From the NCBI GenBank assembly GCA_900321525.1, contig ONWL01000018.1:1-13224 (forward strand): a stretch of 13,224 bases of DNA. Reading direction: 5' to 3'. Source of the DNA: an uncultured Eubacteriales bacterium. GTDB taxonomy: Bacteria > Bacillota > Clostridia > Lachnospirales > Lachnospiraceae. Below are positions 6,497 to 13,224 of the stretch, one piece after another. Under the pieces are notes generated by a model that was not told where the DNA came from, ran no database searches, and was given only the letters and a program-made list of their open reading frames with translations. Position 1 is the stretch's first letter. Each line of letters opens with the position of its first letter. The position numbers and the translations under genes are program-made.

Positions 6497-7375
6497 ATGG
6501 AACTGACACAGTTGTATTATTTTTATATCGCGTCCCGGTATGAACATATGACAAAAGCTGCCAGACAATTAAATGTGGCGCAACCTGCCCTGACCCAGGC
6601 AGTACACCGGCTGGAAGAAGAACTGGGGGTGAAATTGTTTGATCGGAAAGGCAGGGGTGTCGTGCTCAATCCGTATGGAAAAGTAGTGGCTGCCCATTTG
6701 GAGAAAGTATTTTCACAGTTGGACACCATGAAGGAAGAATTGTTTCGTTTGTCCGGCAATCAAAGCAATCTTATCCGGCTGAATGTGTTGGCGGCATCTC
6801 TGCTGATGACAGAAATACTGATCGCATACAAAAAACAGCGGCCGGAATGTATGTTTCAATTGATGCAGAATGAAGCCAATCCAGAATGCGATCTTGTGAT
6901 CTCCACTGTGGCAAAGGCAGAGGAAGCCGCCGGAGCATCGGGAGAGCAGCAGGTATTTCAGGAAAATATTTATCTTGCGGTGCCGGCCAGTTCCCCTTAT
7001 GCCGGCAGGCCATCCATTGCGTTAACAGAAGTGGCAGATGCGGATTTCATCAGTCTGGCAGGATCTAAGGCGCTGCGCAATATTTGTGATGGATATTGTC
7101 GGCAGGCCGGTTTTACCCCGAATATTATCTTTGAAAGTGATAGTCCTGCCACCGTCCATGATCTGATTGCGGCCGGCTTGGGGGTGGGATTTTGGCCGGC
7201 GTATTCCTGGGGCACGTTTTCCAGAAAAGAGCTGGTGCTTCTGCCCATTGACAGTCCTGACTGTCAGCGAAGTCTGATCCTGACTTGCACCAGTTCCAAT
7301 GCATCCATGCAGGTGCAGGATTTTTATCAATTCGCCAGCGCATATATGAAACAAAAAATAGAGACGGAATTGTAA
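6497..7375 (+). CDS. LysR-type transcriptional regulator
   Basis: A DNA-binding regulator of 292 residues, standard for the family. The N-terminal winged helix-turn-helix is textbook: YYFYIASRYEHMTKAARQLNVAQPALTQAVHRLEEELGV-type sequence at about 6-45, then KLFDRKGRGVVLNPYGK. A linker helix and a LysR substrate-binding domain follow from about residue 90, ending FYQFASAYMKQKIETEL. The start at 6497 has AAGGAG (6486-6491) 5 bases upstream; the in-frame ATG at 6461 has no such site. It is divergent from the AEC carrier gene, so it probably controls that gene and itself in response to an organic acid or other ligand (inference from the usual LTTR layout). Its ligand cannot be told from the sequence. 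The downstream 375 bases before the converging MFS gene hold no clear terminator of its own. Confidence 0.93.
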   Translation: MELTQLYYFYIASRYEHMTKAARQLNVAQPALTQAVHRLEEELGVKLFDRKGRGVVLNPYGKVVAAHLEKVFSQLDTMKEELFRLSGNQSNLIRLNVLAASLLMTEILIAYKKQRPECMFQLMQNEANPECDLVISTVAKAEEAAGASGEQQVFQENIYLAVPASSPYAGRPSIALTEVADADFISLAGSKALRNICDGYCRQAGFTPNIIFESDSPATVHDLIAAGLGVGFWPAYSWGTFSRKELVLLPIDSPDCQRSLILTCTSSNASMQVQDFYQFASAYMKQKIETEL

Positions 7376-7614
7376 AAAGACCAAACTGGGCTTCTTATGC
7401 CAGCGTAGTACAGGCAGATCTAGCCAATGCCCATAGAGATTCAGCAGTGATCAATGGTACCAGAGTTTATTATAATGGTATTGAGACCATGCAGCAGAAG
7501 GCTACCTGTGCAGCGGAGCATGCAGGCGTCAATTTGGCAGAGGGCAAGAACGTGGCAGCTTTCGGCAGTGAAGGTGCAGCATTTGCAGGTGCAAGGGCAG
7601 TATACGGACACTGA
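7376..7614 (+). pseudogene. orphan C-terminal-like coding fragment, unidentified
   Basis: Directly after the lysR stop, one frame (codons in register with 7612-7614 TGA) reads like a real protein end of about 78 residues: RPNWASYASVVQADLANAH..., then RVYYNGIETMQQKATCAAEHAGVNLAEG and ending ARAVYGH. It is rich in Ala/Gly/Val, uses the codons of neighbouring genes, and has alternating helix-like segments. It has no start codon with a ribosome binding site; in the same frame the reading continues back into lysR only as an overlap. I do not recognise the family. A 3' remnant of a deleted gene is the likely explanation. Chance openness of one frame is the alternative. Confidence 0.4.
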
Positions 7615-7709
7615 ACAGGAGGGATTTTGTGAACTGTGTGACAGACATACAAAGCTGTGACGAAGAACGGCATGCAAATGATGTGTATCCGGGTTTAGGC
7701 GGTGAAAGG

Positions 7710-7745
7710 TTTGACGGTGAGAAAAAAAGAAAATGATCCGTCAAA
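7710..7745 (-). terminator. possible terminator-like hairpin after the MFS gene
   Basis: TTTGACGG (7710-7717) and CCGTCAAA (7738-7745) form a perfect 8-bp stem 5 bases beyond the stop of the minus-strand MFS gene. The 20-base loop is unusually large and contains a run of seven T on the minus strand. It lacks a clear T-run after the stem, so its activity is doubtful. Confidence 0.35.
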
Positions 7746-7750
7746 ATCCC

Positions 7751-8917
7751 TTACCCTTTCTTCCTCACCAATCTCTCATGCATCACACCCAGTATCACCA
7801 GAATCACCAGCAGATACACCGGCAGCAATGCCACGCTGACATGTCCTGCAATCAGACCAAAGATGGGCGGCATCAGGCAGGTACCCACATAAGCGCTGGC
7901 CATCTGGATACCGATGATGGCTTGGGATTTATCTGCTCCAAAGTAAGCAGGGGTGGAGTGAATCACACAAGGGTAGATGGGTGCACAGCCCAGTCCCACC
8001 AGAATCAGACCAGTCATGGCAGCAGGTGTGCCAAAAGGCAGGAACATGCATACGATGCCAAGCAGGATGATGCCCACTCCCATGCGGATCATGGTTTTGT
8101 CATCAAAGCGGATGGTGAGAAAACCGCTGATGGCACGCCCTGTTGTAATGCCTATACAAAACATGCTGGCAAGGGTGGCGGCACGGTCAGCATCCAGTCC
8201 ACAGCGCCCCACAAAGTAACTGCTGCCCCAGAGCATGGCAGTCTGTTCCAATGCACAGTAGCAGAAAAATGCCAGCATGACTTCCTTGACACCCTGGATT
8301 TTCAGGATTTCCTGTAACGTCAAAGGCTTAGAAACGACCAGCTCCCCGGTCTGTGCGTCCACCACTTTAGGCGGTTTCTTCCAGAGAGGGAGACTGCACA
8401 GCAGGATCAGGGTAAGCCCGATCTGTAAGAACCCGATCAGGCGGTAGCCGGTGTTCCAGGACATGCCCCCTGTAAGGACATGTCCCATGACATACGGTCC
8501 GATGGAAGTGCCTACGCCCCACATACAATGAAGCCAGCTCATATGCCGGCTGGCATAATGAAGGGCTACATAATTGTTCAGGGACGCATCTACACTGCCG
8601 GCGCCCAGTCCGTAAGGGATCGCCCACAGGCACAGCTGCCAGAAAGAGTGGCTGTTAGAAAACCCAAACAGCGCCATGGCAGTGGTCGCCACGCTGATGG
8701 CAGTGACTTTGCCAGTGCCCAGCCATTTGGTCAACCGGTCACTTTGCAGACTGGAGAAGACGGTTCCTATGGCAATGATCATGGAAATGGCACCGGCATA
8801 AGAAACCGGTACTCCCAGTTCATCGTGCATGGCAGGCCATGCGGCGCCAAGCAGTGGATCCGGCAGTCCCAGACTGATAAAAGCCAGATAAATGATTGCC
8901 AGAAGTAATTGAAACAT
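7751..8917 (-). CDS. MFS transporter (sugar-permease-like)
   Basis: A 388-residue major facilitator superfamily protein with about twelve hydrophobic segments. The start LLLAIIYLAFISLGLPDPLLG and the stretch GLGAGSVDASLNNYVA, followed by a short HCMWGVGTSIGPYVMG, resemble the FucP/FHS-like sugar branch. The loop after helix 2 carries SDRLTKWLG, the equivalent of the MFS motif A. The start at 8917 was chosen because the mature-looking N-terminus begins there and minus-strand GGAGG lies 11 bases upstream, rather long. An upstream TTG at 9013 would add 32 residues that look like leader sequence. It is divergent from a GH3 glycosidase-like gene, suggesting uptake of a glycoside or sugar, but the substrate is not known. 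Confidence 0.85.
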   Translation of the reverse strand: MFQLLLAIIYLAFISLGLPDPLLGAAWPAMHDELGVPVSYAGAISMIIAIGTVFSSLQSDRLTKWLGTGKVTAISVATTAMALFGFSNSHSFWQLCLWAIPYGLGAGSVDASLNNYVALHYASRHMSWLHCMWGVGTSIGPYVMGHVLTGGMSWNTGYRLIGFLQIGLTLILLCSLPLWKKPPKVVDAQTGELVVSKPLTLQEILKIQGVKEVMLAFFCYCALEQTAMLWGSSYFVGRCGLDADRAATLASMFCIGITTGRAISGFLTIRFDDKTMIRMGVGIILLGIVCMFLPFGTPAAMTGLILVGLGCAPIYPCVIHSTPAYFGADKSQAIIGIQMASAYVGTCLMPPIFGLIAGHVSVALLPVYLLVILVILGVMHERLVRKKG

Positions 8918-8956
8918 GTTTTTCTGATCCTCCACGCAGTAAAGCAATTGTGTCTC

Positions 8957-8985
8957 ATTATAGTATACTATAGAATCTTCAAAAA
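8957..8985 (-). promoter_or_regulatory. promoter of the MFS gene with an overlapping palindrome
   Basis: On the minus strand a perfect TATAAT (8957-8962) stands about 35-40 bases before the MFS start, with a weak -35 (TTTTTG, 8980-8985) at 17 bases. A perfect 14-base palindrome, TATAGTATACTATA (8959-8972), overlaps the -10 box and could be a repressor operator. AT-rich palindromes also arise by chance near -10 boxes. Confidence 0.5.
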
Positions 8986-9091
8986 TGGTATCATACATTT
9001 GGATCATACGCAACTGCTCAGGTTGTGGGAAATTTTTTGTGGATGGCCTGTTCGATGTATCCTTGAAAACCTGCTAATTTGGCAAAATGGA

Positions 9092-9120
9092 TTGCACTTT
9101 TCTTGTGGAAAAAGTATAAT
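9092..9120 (+). promoter_or_regulatory. sigma-A promoter of the GH3 gene
   Basis: TTGCAC (-35, 9092-9097), an exact 17-base spacer, then a perfect TATAAT (-10, 9115-9120). It is about 96 bases before the chosen GH3 start, giving a leader of about 90 bases. Confidence 0.75.
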
Positions 9121-9215
9121 AAAAACATGAAAAATATGACGTATATAGGCAGATGTTATAATTGGATTACAGTAAATGCAATGCGACAATGCCAGATATG
9201 CAGACAGGAGGGTGC

Positions 9216-10397
9216 ATGGCGAAGTATTATGGGGCGAGAACGGATGCAGTCAGTGAACGGGAACAGCGGAATATGGAGCGTGTCCGCAAGATTGCGTCAC
9301 AGGGAATGGTGTTATTGGAGAATGACGGAGTGTTACCGGTGACGGATACCACCAGAAAGATTGCCTTGTATGGCAATGGGGCCAGACATACGGTAAAAGG
9401 TGGAACCGGTTCCGGTGATGTGAACATGGCAGACGGACCGGCAGGACTGCGTCTGCAAAAAGAATTTTTGACCACACCGGATGGGGAACTGATCCAGTCC
9501 CAGGTACTGCCTATGCCGGGCTTGGAAAAACTCATGGAAGGCATGCAAGTGCCGGGTTCCAAACCAGGATCGGACAGCATCCACTACTATCAGTACTGTA
9601 CTGCCATTCCCATTGCCACCTTGCTGGCTATGACATGGGATCTGGAATTGATCCGGGAGTGCGGTGATATGGTAGGGGAGGAAATGGAAGAATTTCATGT
9701 GACACTGTGGCTGGCACCGGGGATGAATATACACAGAAATCCCATGTGCGGGCGGAATTTTGAGTATTATTCGGAAGATCCCCTCATCAGCGGGCTTTGT
9801 GCGGCGGCAGATACGAAGGGGGTACAATCTCATCCGGGCATCGGCACTACCATCAAACACTTTGCAGCCAACAACCAGGAAGACAATCGTCTCTACAGCA
9901 ACAGCCATGTCAGTGAGCGGGCGCTGCGGGAGATTTACCTAAAAGGATTTGAGATCTGTGTGAAAGCCAGCCAGCCCATGTCTATCATGTCTTCTTATAA
10001 CCTGTTGAACGGCATCCACACGGCAAATCATTACGATCTGCTGACTGCTGTGCTGCGGGATGAGTGGGGTTTTGCCGGGATGGTGATGACCGACTGGGGC
10101 ACCACCGGCACTATTTTTCAGGATAGCGTGGAGCGGAAATACAAAGATGCTTCTCCAGCAGGCTGCGTGAAAGCAGGCAATGAACTGACTATGCCAGGTG
10201 CCCAGTCCGATATCCACGGCATCATACAGGCAGTAAACAGCACAGATCAGGCAGAAGTCTATCCACTCACCATAGGCGAACTCCAGCATGCGGCTCGGAA
10301 CATGTTAAAACTCATCTGTCAGACCAACTGCTATCCGGGAGCAAAACCTTATGGGGAACAGTTTGATGAGTTGGAGGAGTATGTGATTGTTAAATAA
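9216..10397 (+). CDS. GH3 (beta-glucosidase-type) protein, apparently internally deleted
   Basis: A glycoside hydrolase family 3-like protein of 393 residues with no signal peptide, so cytoplasmic. Residues about 15-70 (VRKIASQGMVLLENDGVLPV ... GGTGSGDVN) are the beginning of a GH3_C domain placed N-terminally, as in the inverted-domain GH3 enzymes of clostridia. At residue 71 the sequence jumps straight into the (beta/alpha)8 barrel domain, MADGPAGLRL (Asp73). The barrel then has GRNFEYYSEDP (Arg180), KHFAANNQE (Lys214-His215) and VMTDWG with the nucleophile Asp293. Intact relatives are about 700-950 residues. The missing part would hold most of GH3_C, including the region of the acid/base glutamate, and the FnIII-like domain. 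The frame is intact. The protein may be inactive or changed in function. The start at 9216 follows AGGAGG (9206-9211); an upstream ATG at 9162 lacks one. Confidence 0.8.
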   Translation: MAKYYGARTDAVSEREQRNMERVRKIASQGMVLLENDGVLPVTDTTRKIALYGNGARHTVKGGTGSGDVNMADGPAGLRLQKEFLTTPDGELIQSQVLPMPGLEKLMEGMQVPGSKPGSDSIHYYQYCTAIPIATLLAMTWDLELIRECGDMVGEEMEEFHVTLWLAPGMNIHRNPMCGRNFEYYSEDPLISGLCAAADTKGVQSHPGIGTTIKHFAANNQEDNRLYSNSHVSERALREIYLKGFEICVKASQPMSIMSSYNLLNGIHTANHYDLLTAVLRDEWGFAGMVMTDWGTTGTIFQDSVERKYKDASPAGCVKAGNELTMPGAQSDIHGIIQAVNSTDQAEVYPLTIGELQHAARNMLKLICQTNCYPGAKPYGEQFDELEEYVIVK

Positions 10398-10565
10398 TTG
10401 TTCAGCAGTTATTATTTTGCGAATGTATCGGGCAGTTACGATTGTAAAATAATGTGTGAGACATGCATATCAGACAATTATTTGATGTCAAAAAATAGAT
10501 AAAAAATGTGGCGAAACGTGTGGATTGCATATGGAATAGTTAGGAATTGATATCACATCAGATCA

Positions 10566-10609
10566 AAAGAGAGAAGCAAAACGGCTATAGCCGTCAAGCT
10601 TCTCTCTTT
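10566..10609 (+). terminator. intrinsic terminator downstream of the GH3 gene
   Basis: A 12-bp perfect stem (AAAGAGAGAAGC at 10566-10577 and its complement at 10598-10609) contains an inner palindrome ACGGCTATAGCCGT (10581-10594), giving a long stacked hairpin. The right side is T-rich (TCTCTCTTTCCTCTTT). It is about 170 bases after the GH3 stop. The gap 10398-10565 is AT-rich, with another imperfect pairing (ATTATTTTGC/GTAAAATAAT, about 10410-10453) and no gene. Confidence 0.7.
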
Positions 10610-10763
10610 CCTCTTTCCAGAATATATGCGAAAGCTGCACAGGGAAGTAGTGCAGGTATGTGAATGATTGAATCCAGCATTTCAAAACGCCGGATTGCAG
10701 ATGTGGATTGTGCTGACAAGTAGAATAAATTGGTCTTTCATAGGAACGCTTCAAAAATTTCAT

Positions 10764-10866
10764 GAGTGCTGGCAAGGAAGGCAAATATGTCTTTCGAAGG
10801 CAGCACTTCAAAGAAGATGAAAGCGTGCCTTTGAAAGGCGGGTTGCGCACGCTGTCAGCACTTCAA
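10764..10866. repeat. repeat-rich structured gap downstream of sulP
   Basis: An 11-base direct repeat, CAGCACTTCAA, occurs at 10801-10811 and 10856-10866. Both copies can pair with the single GAGTGCTG at 10764-10771. Between the copies lies a 7-bp inverted pair, AGCGTGC (10822-10828) and GCACGCT (10847-10853). Read on the minus strand this inner stem is followed by T-rich TTCATCTTCTTT, so it may be the sulP terminator. 10610-10899 otherwise holds no convincing gene. Confidence 0.45.
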
Positions 10867-10899
10867 GAAAGTGGCGGTTTGGAATGCCCGGCATTCCCC

Positions 10900-12597
10900 T
10901 TACCTCAACTGTGCAGCTCTCTCCAGTGCCGCATCGATATGGTCACAGAAGTTTTCTTTTCCCACCAGTTCTACAAAACCGGCTTTTTCCATGGTGTGCA
11001 TGGGCTGTTCATTTACATGAGAGAACAGAATCGTAATGCCATGTGCCTTACAGCGGGCATACAAATCTTCCAGAGAACGCAGGGCTGTGGCATCCAGGGC
11101 CGGTACACTTCTCATACGGAGAATCAGGCAGGTGGTGTATTCCTTCACGGAAATATCCGCAATACAGGAAGTGGCGCCAAAGAACAACGGTCCGTTGATT
11201 TCGTATACACGAACATGGCGGGGAACTTTGCGCAGGCTGATGCTGTCCGGATCTGCCTGTGCATCTTCCTCGTCCTGCTCTACATACTTCCAGCTATGTA
11301 CTTCGGTCTGTTCGCTCATCCGCTTTAAGAACAGTAAAACGGCGCACAGCATACCAAACTCAATGGCAACCACCAGGTCGAAGACAACCGTCAGTACAAA
11401 AGTCAACACCAGTACGATCACATCACTCTTTGGGGCTGTTTTGCACAGATGTACAAAAGGTCTCCACTGGCACATGTTATAGGCAACCATAAACAGGATG
11501 GCTGCGATGGTGGGCATGGGAATCAGTGCGGCATATGGCATCAGCACCACCAGTACCAGCAGCAGGACGATGGCATGTACCATACCGGCTACCGGGGTTC
11601 GTCCCCCATTTTTGGCATTGGCAGCAGTACGGGCGATGGCACCGGTGGCTGGAATACCGCCAAATAATGCAGAGCCGATATTTCCGATTCCCTGTGCGAT
11701 CAGTTCCATATTGGAACGATGATGGGAATTGATCATGGAATCAGCAACTACACAGGACAGCAGTGACTCGATGGATGCCAGAATGGCAATGACAAATGCG
11801 TCGGACATCACAGACTGCAGCATAGACAGATTGAAAGACGGTACATGGAAGGCAGGCAGGGCACTGCTGATGGTGTACAGATCTCCGATGGTGTTCACCT
11901 GCATGCCCAGTCCCTTTACCATGAAAATACCGGCAAAGACAGCCAGCAGGGATGGTGGAACCACACCGGCAATATGTGCCACTTTTTGATTTGGAATCTT
12001 GCGGCACAGACCTGGATAAAAGATCAGGATTGCCAGGCAGACCAGTCCCACGATCACTGCCTGTACATTTACAGTAGAAATAGATGCGAAGAAGGCAGAA
12101 ATCTTTTCTGTGGTTTCAATGGGAGACAGGCCTGCTGCATAAGTCAGTCCAAAGAAGTCTTTCAGCTGCCCGATGACGATGGTAACCGCAATACCGGCAG
12201 TAAAACCGGTGGTAATGGTATAAGGAATGATACGGATCAGACGGCCTAAGCGGAGCAGACCGAAGATGATCATGATGATACCTGCCAGTATGGTGGCCAG
12301 GACCAGACCATCCATGCCGTTTCGTGCCACGATACCGGCTACAATGGTAGCAAATGCGGCAGTAGGACCCGCAATCTGAATCCGGCTTCCGCCAAAGAAG
12401 GAAATCAGAAATCCGGCTACGATGGCGGTGTAAATACCCTGTTGTGGTCCTACACCGGAAGCCAGCGCCAGTGCAATAGACAGGGGCAGTGCGATGATCG
12501 CCACGATGATACCGGCAATCAGATCGTGTAAAAATTGTGCTTTCGTGTAGCTTTTCATATTAGAGAAAAGCATCGGTTTCAACTTATCGTTGCTCAT
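10900..12597 (-). CDS. SulP-family anion transporter with C-terminal STAS domain
   Basis: A 565-residue member of the SulP/SLC26 family, typical length. The membrane part (about 20-420) opens with FLHDLIAGIIVAIIALPLSIALA and the family signature GPQQGIYTAIVAG, and carries SRIQIAGPTAAF and GFTAGIAVTIVIGQLKDFFGL. A cytoplasmic STAS domain occupies about 455-560, with VPALDATALRSL at 498-509. Members move sulfate, bicarbonate or, as in E. coli DauA, succinate; sequence alone does not decide. The position near the fumarate-reductase-like operon makes dicarboxylate an option, but the two are 7.6 kb apart and not in one operon. The start at 12597 has minus-strand GGAG (12603-12606) 5 bases upstream. 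No carbonic anhydrase or sulfate-assimilation gene is adjacent in this window. Confidence 0.92.
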   Translation of the reverse strand: MSNDKLKPMLFSNMKSYTKAQFLHDLIAGIIVAIIALPLSIALALASGVGPQQGIYTAIVAGFLISFFGGSRIQIAGPTAAFATIVAGIVARNGMDGLVLATILAGIIMIIFGLLRLGRLIRIIPYTITTGFTAGIAVTIVIGQLKDFFGLTYAAGLSPIETTEKISAFFASISTVNVQAVIVGLVCLAILIFYPGLCRKIPNQKVAHIAGVVPPSLLAVFAGIFMVKGLGMQVNTIGDLYTISSALPAFHVPSFNLSMLQSVMSDAFVIAILASIESLLSCVVADSMINSHHRSNMELIAQGIGNIGSALFGGIPATGAIARTAANAKNGGRTPVAGMVHAIVLLLVLVVLMPYAALIPMPTIAAILFMVAYNMCQWRPFVHLCKTAPKSDVIVLVLTFVLTVVFDLVVAIEFGMLCAVLLFLKRMSEQTEVHSWKYVEQDEEDAQADPDSISLRKVPRHVRVYEINGPLFFGATSCIADISVKEYTTCLILRMRSVPALDATALRSLEDLYARCKAHGITILFSHVNEQPMHTMEKAGFVELVGKENFCDHIDAALERAAQLR

Positions 12598-12613
12598 AGG
12601 TACTCCATTCTGA

Positions 12614-12632
12614 AATGGCTGTGACAGTCATT
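12614..12632. promoter_or_regulatory. imperfect dyad just upstream of sulP
   Basis: AATGGCTGT-G-ACAGTCATT is a 9+1+9 dyad with one mismatch. It ends 8 bases upstream of the sulP Shine-Dalgarno sequence, within its leader. The one-base centre rules out a normal RNA hairpin, so a protein-binding site is more likely than an RNA element. Confidence 0.35.
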
Positions 12633-12666
12633 CCGATTCTGTATGTGGTTCTGGTTTCGCAGACAA

Positions 12667-12698
12667 ATACGCTGCATGTGCAATCCCACAGCACGTAT
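12667..12698 (-). other. hairpin in the sulP leader
   Basis: On the minus strand, ATACGTGCTGTG pairs with CACATGCAGCGTAT around the loop GGATTG, with two single-base bulges. It lies in the predicted 123-base untranslated leader of sulP. No T-run follows and no known riboswitch was recognised. Confidence 0.45.
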
Positions 12699-12727
12699 GC
12701 ATCCGGTAAACCCAGTACTCCTTTCTT

Positions 12728-12756
12728 ATATTAATACCATGAAAAAAAATGCACAA
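12728..12756 (-). promoter_or_regulatory. possible promoter of sulP
   Basis: Minus-strand TTGTGC (12751-12756), a 17-base spacer with a run of eight T, then TAATAT (12728-12733). Both boxes are only partial matches to consensus, but the spacing is right. Confidence 0.45.
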
Positions 12757-12915
12757 TATAAAAAGATTATCAAAATTTTAAGGAAATTTAAGAATTTTCA
12801 TCAATTACCACAAATCACAGAAAGAACAAAGTGGATGGGTGATACCAGGATATGCCTTTTGGAAGAGGCGGTTTGTGATCTATGGGAATGGATGGTTTGA
12901 TTTCCGGAAAATTGG

Positions 12916-12944
12916 TTGACCGGATGAACGTGCAACTGTAAAAT
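12916..12944 (+). promoter_or_regulatory. sigma-A promoter of the carboxylesterase gene
   Basis: TTGACC (-35, 12916-12921), an exact 17-base spacer, and TAAAAT (-10, 12939-12944); each box has five of six consensus bases. It stands 46 bases before the ATG at 12991. The stretch 12757-12915 between it and the sulP promoter shows nothing recognisable. Confidence 0.75.
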
Positions 12945-12990
12945 ACAAATTTGAGGGGAATCAAAACCATATAGATTGGAGAAGGAACAG

Positions 12991-13224
12991 ATGAATGAAC
13001 ATGTAGAACAAAATAAAAAACAGATGTTACTGGAGAAAGCCCACCCGGTTGTGGCATTGTCCTGCGGCAGTCTGGAGGGACGGGTTCGCACAGGTGCAGA
13101 TGGACGGGATGTGCTTACTTTTTATGGGGTGCCTTATGCAGCTGCAGAGCGGTTTGGGGCACCACGACCGGTTTCCTGGCAGGGAATCCGGCAGGCAGAC
13201 CGGATGGGCAAATGGGCATTTCAA
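12991..13224 (+). CDS. carboxylesterase type B family protein, N-terminal part (runs off the window)
   Basis: Only the first 78 codons are present and the frame is open to the window end. After about 23 hydrophilic residues comes CGSLEGRVRTGADGRDVLTF, then YGVPYAA and RFGAPRPVSWQGIRQAD. This matches the conserved start of type-B carboxylesterases (GxxxGxxxxxVxxFxGIPYAxxPxGxxRFxxPxxxxxWxGxxxA). The GxSxG nucleophile elbow would lie beyond the window. These enzymes hydrolyse carboxylic esters. There is no signal peptide in the visible part, so a cytoplasmic enzyme is expected. GGAGAAGGA at 12978-12986 is a good ribosome binding site, and a near-consensus promoter lies just upstream, so it is probably transcribed on its own. 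Confidence 0.8.
   Translation, partial: MNEHVEQNKKQMLLEKAHPVVALSCGSLEGRVRTGADGRDVLTFYGVPYAAAERFGAPRPVSWQGIRQADRMGKWAFQ

Noticed and set aside
7733..8317. 194-codon plus-strand frame
   Set aside because: Antisense shadow of the MFS gene; His/Gln-rich composition typical of reversed membrane-protein codons.
10762..11328. 188-codon plus-strand frame
   Set aside because: Mostly antisense to the STAS end of SulP and starts in the repeat-rich gap; not protein-like.
12643..12900. 85-codon plus-strand frame upstream of the carboxylesterase
   Set aside because: No ribosome binding site; it covers the sulP promoter and leader and has no recognisable motif.

Overview
The window looks like a chromosomal segment of an anaerobic gut-type Clostridia, most likely Lachnospiraceae. 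The basis is iron-sulfur-rich soluble redox enzymes, strong GGAG-type ribosome binding sites, moderate GC with frequent gca/gta/cag codons, and a glycoside hydrolase family 3 (GH3) protein of the clostridial inverted-domain type. The family assignments are from recognised motifs only; no database search was possible.

Left part (1-3245, + strand): the end of a redox operon. After the last codons of an upstream gene come an FAD/NAD(P)-binding [2Fe-2S] subunit of the AsrB/sulfhydrogenase-gamma/FlxA type, a FrdB/TfrB-like protein with one [2Fe-2S] and two [4Fe-4S] motifs, and a FrdA/TfrA-like flavoprotein. The flavoprotein keeps all fumarate-reductase active-site residues but has Asn where FrdA attaches FAD covalently. 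No membrane anchor gene lies after it. I infer a soluble, NAD(P)H-fed fumarate (or related enoate) reductase; the rest of the complex should lie upstream. A perfect hairpin sits between the first two genes.

3246-3557 is a gene-free stretch packed with four successive inverted repeats, one of them a likely terminator. It is followed by a compact AAE-family (aspartate:alanine exchanger/SucE-like) transporter (3558-4760, +) with its own terminator. Next come a divergent AEC-family carrier (5029-5958, -; the family includes malate permeases) and a LysR-type regulator (6497-7375, +). They are separated by about 540 bp holding a good promoter with a 9+2+9 inverted repeat between its -35 and -10 boxes, and a second 8+2+8 inverted repeat. 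Together this suggests C4-dicarboxylate or amino/organic acid exchange tied to fumarate reduction (inference).

Right part: 7376-7614 holds a coding-looking orphan fragment. An MFS transporter (7751-8917, -) is divergent from a GH3 protein (9216-10397, +). The GH3 protein appears to have lost most of its GH3_C domain by an in-frame internal deletion. After a terminator and a repeat-rich gap comes a SulP-family anion transporter with a STAS domain (10900-12597, -). Finally the N-terminal 78 codons of a type-B carboxylesterase (12991 to the end, +) have a near-consensus promoter. No rRNA, tRNA, CRISPR array, insertion sequence or phage gene was seen.
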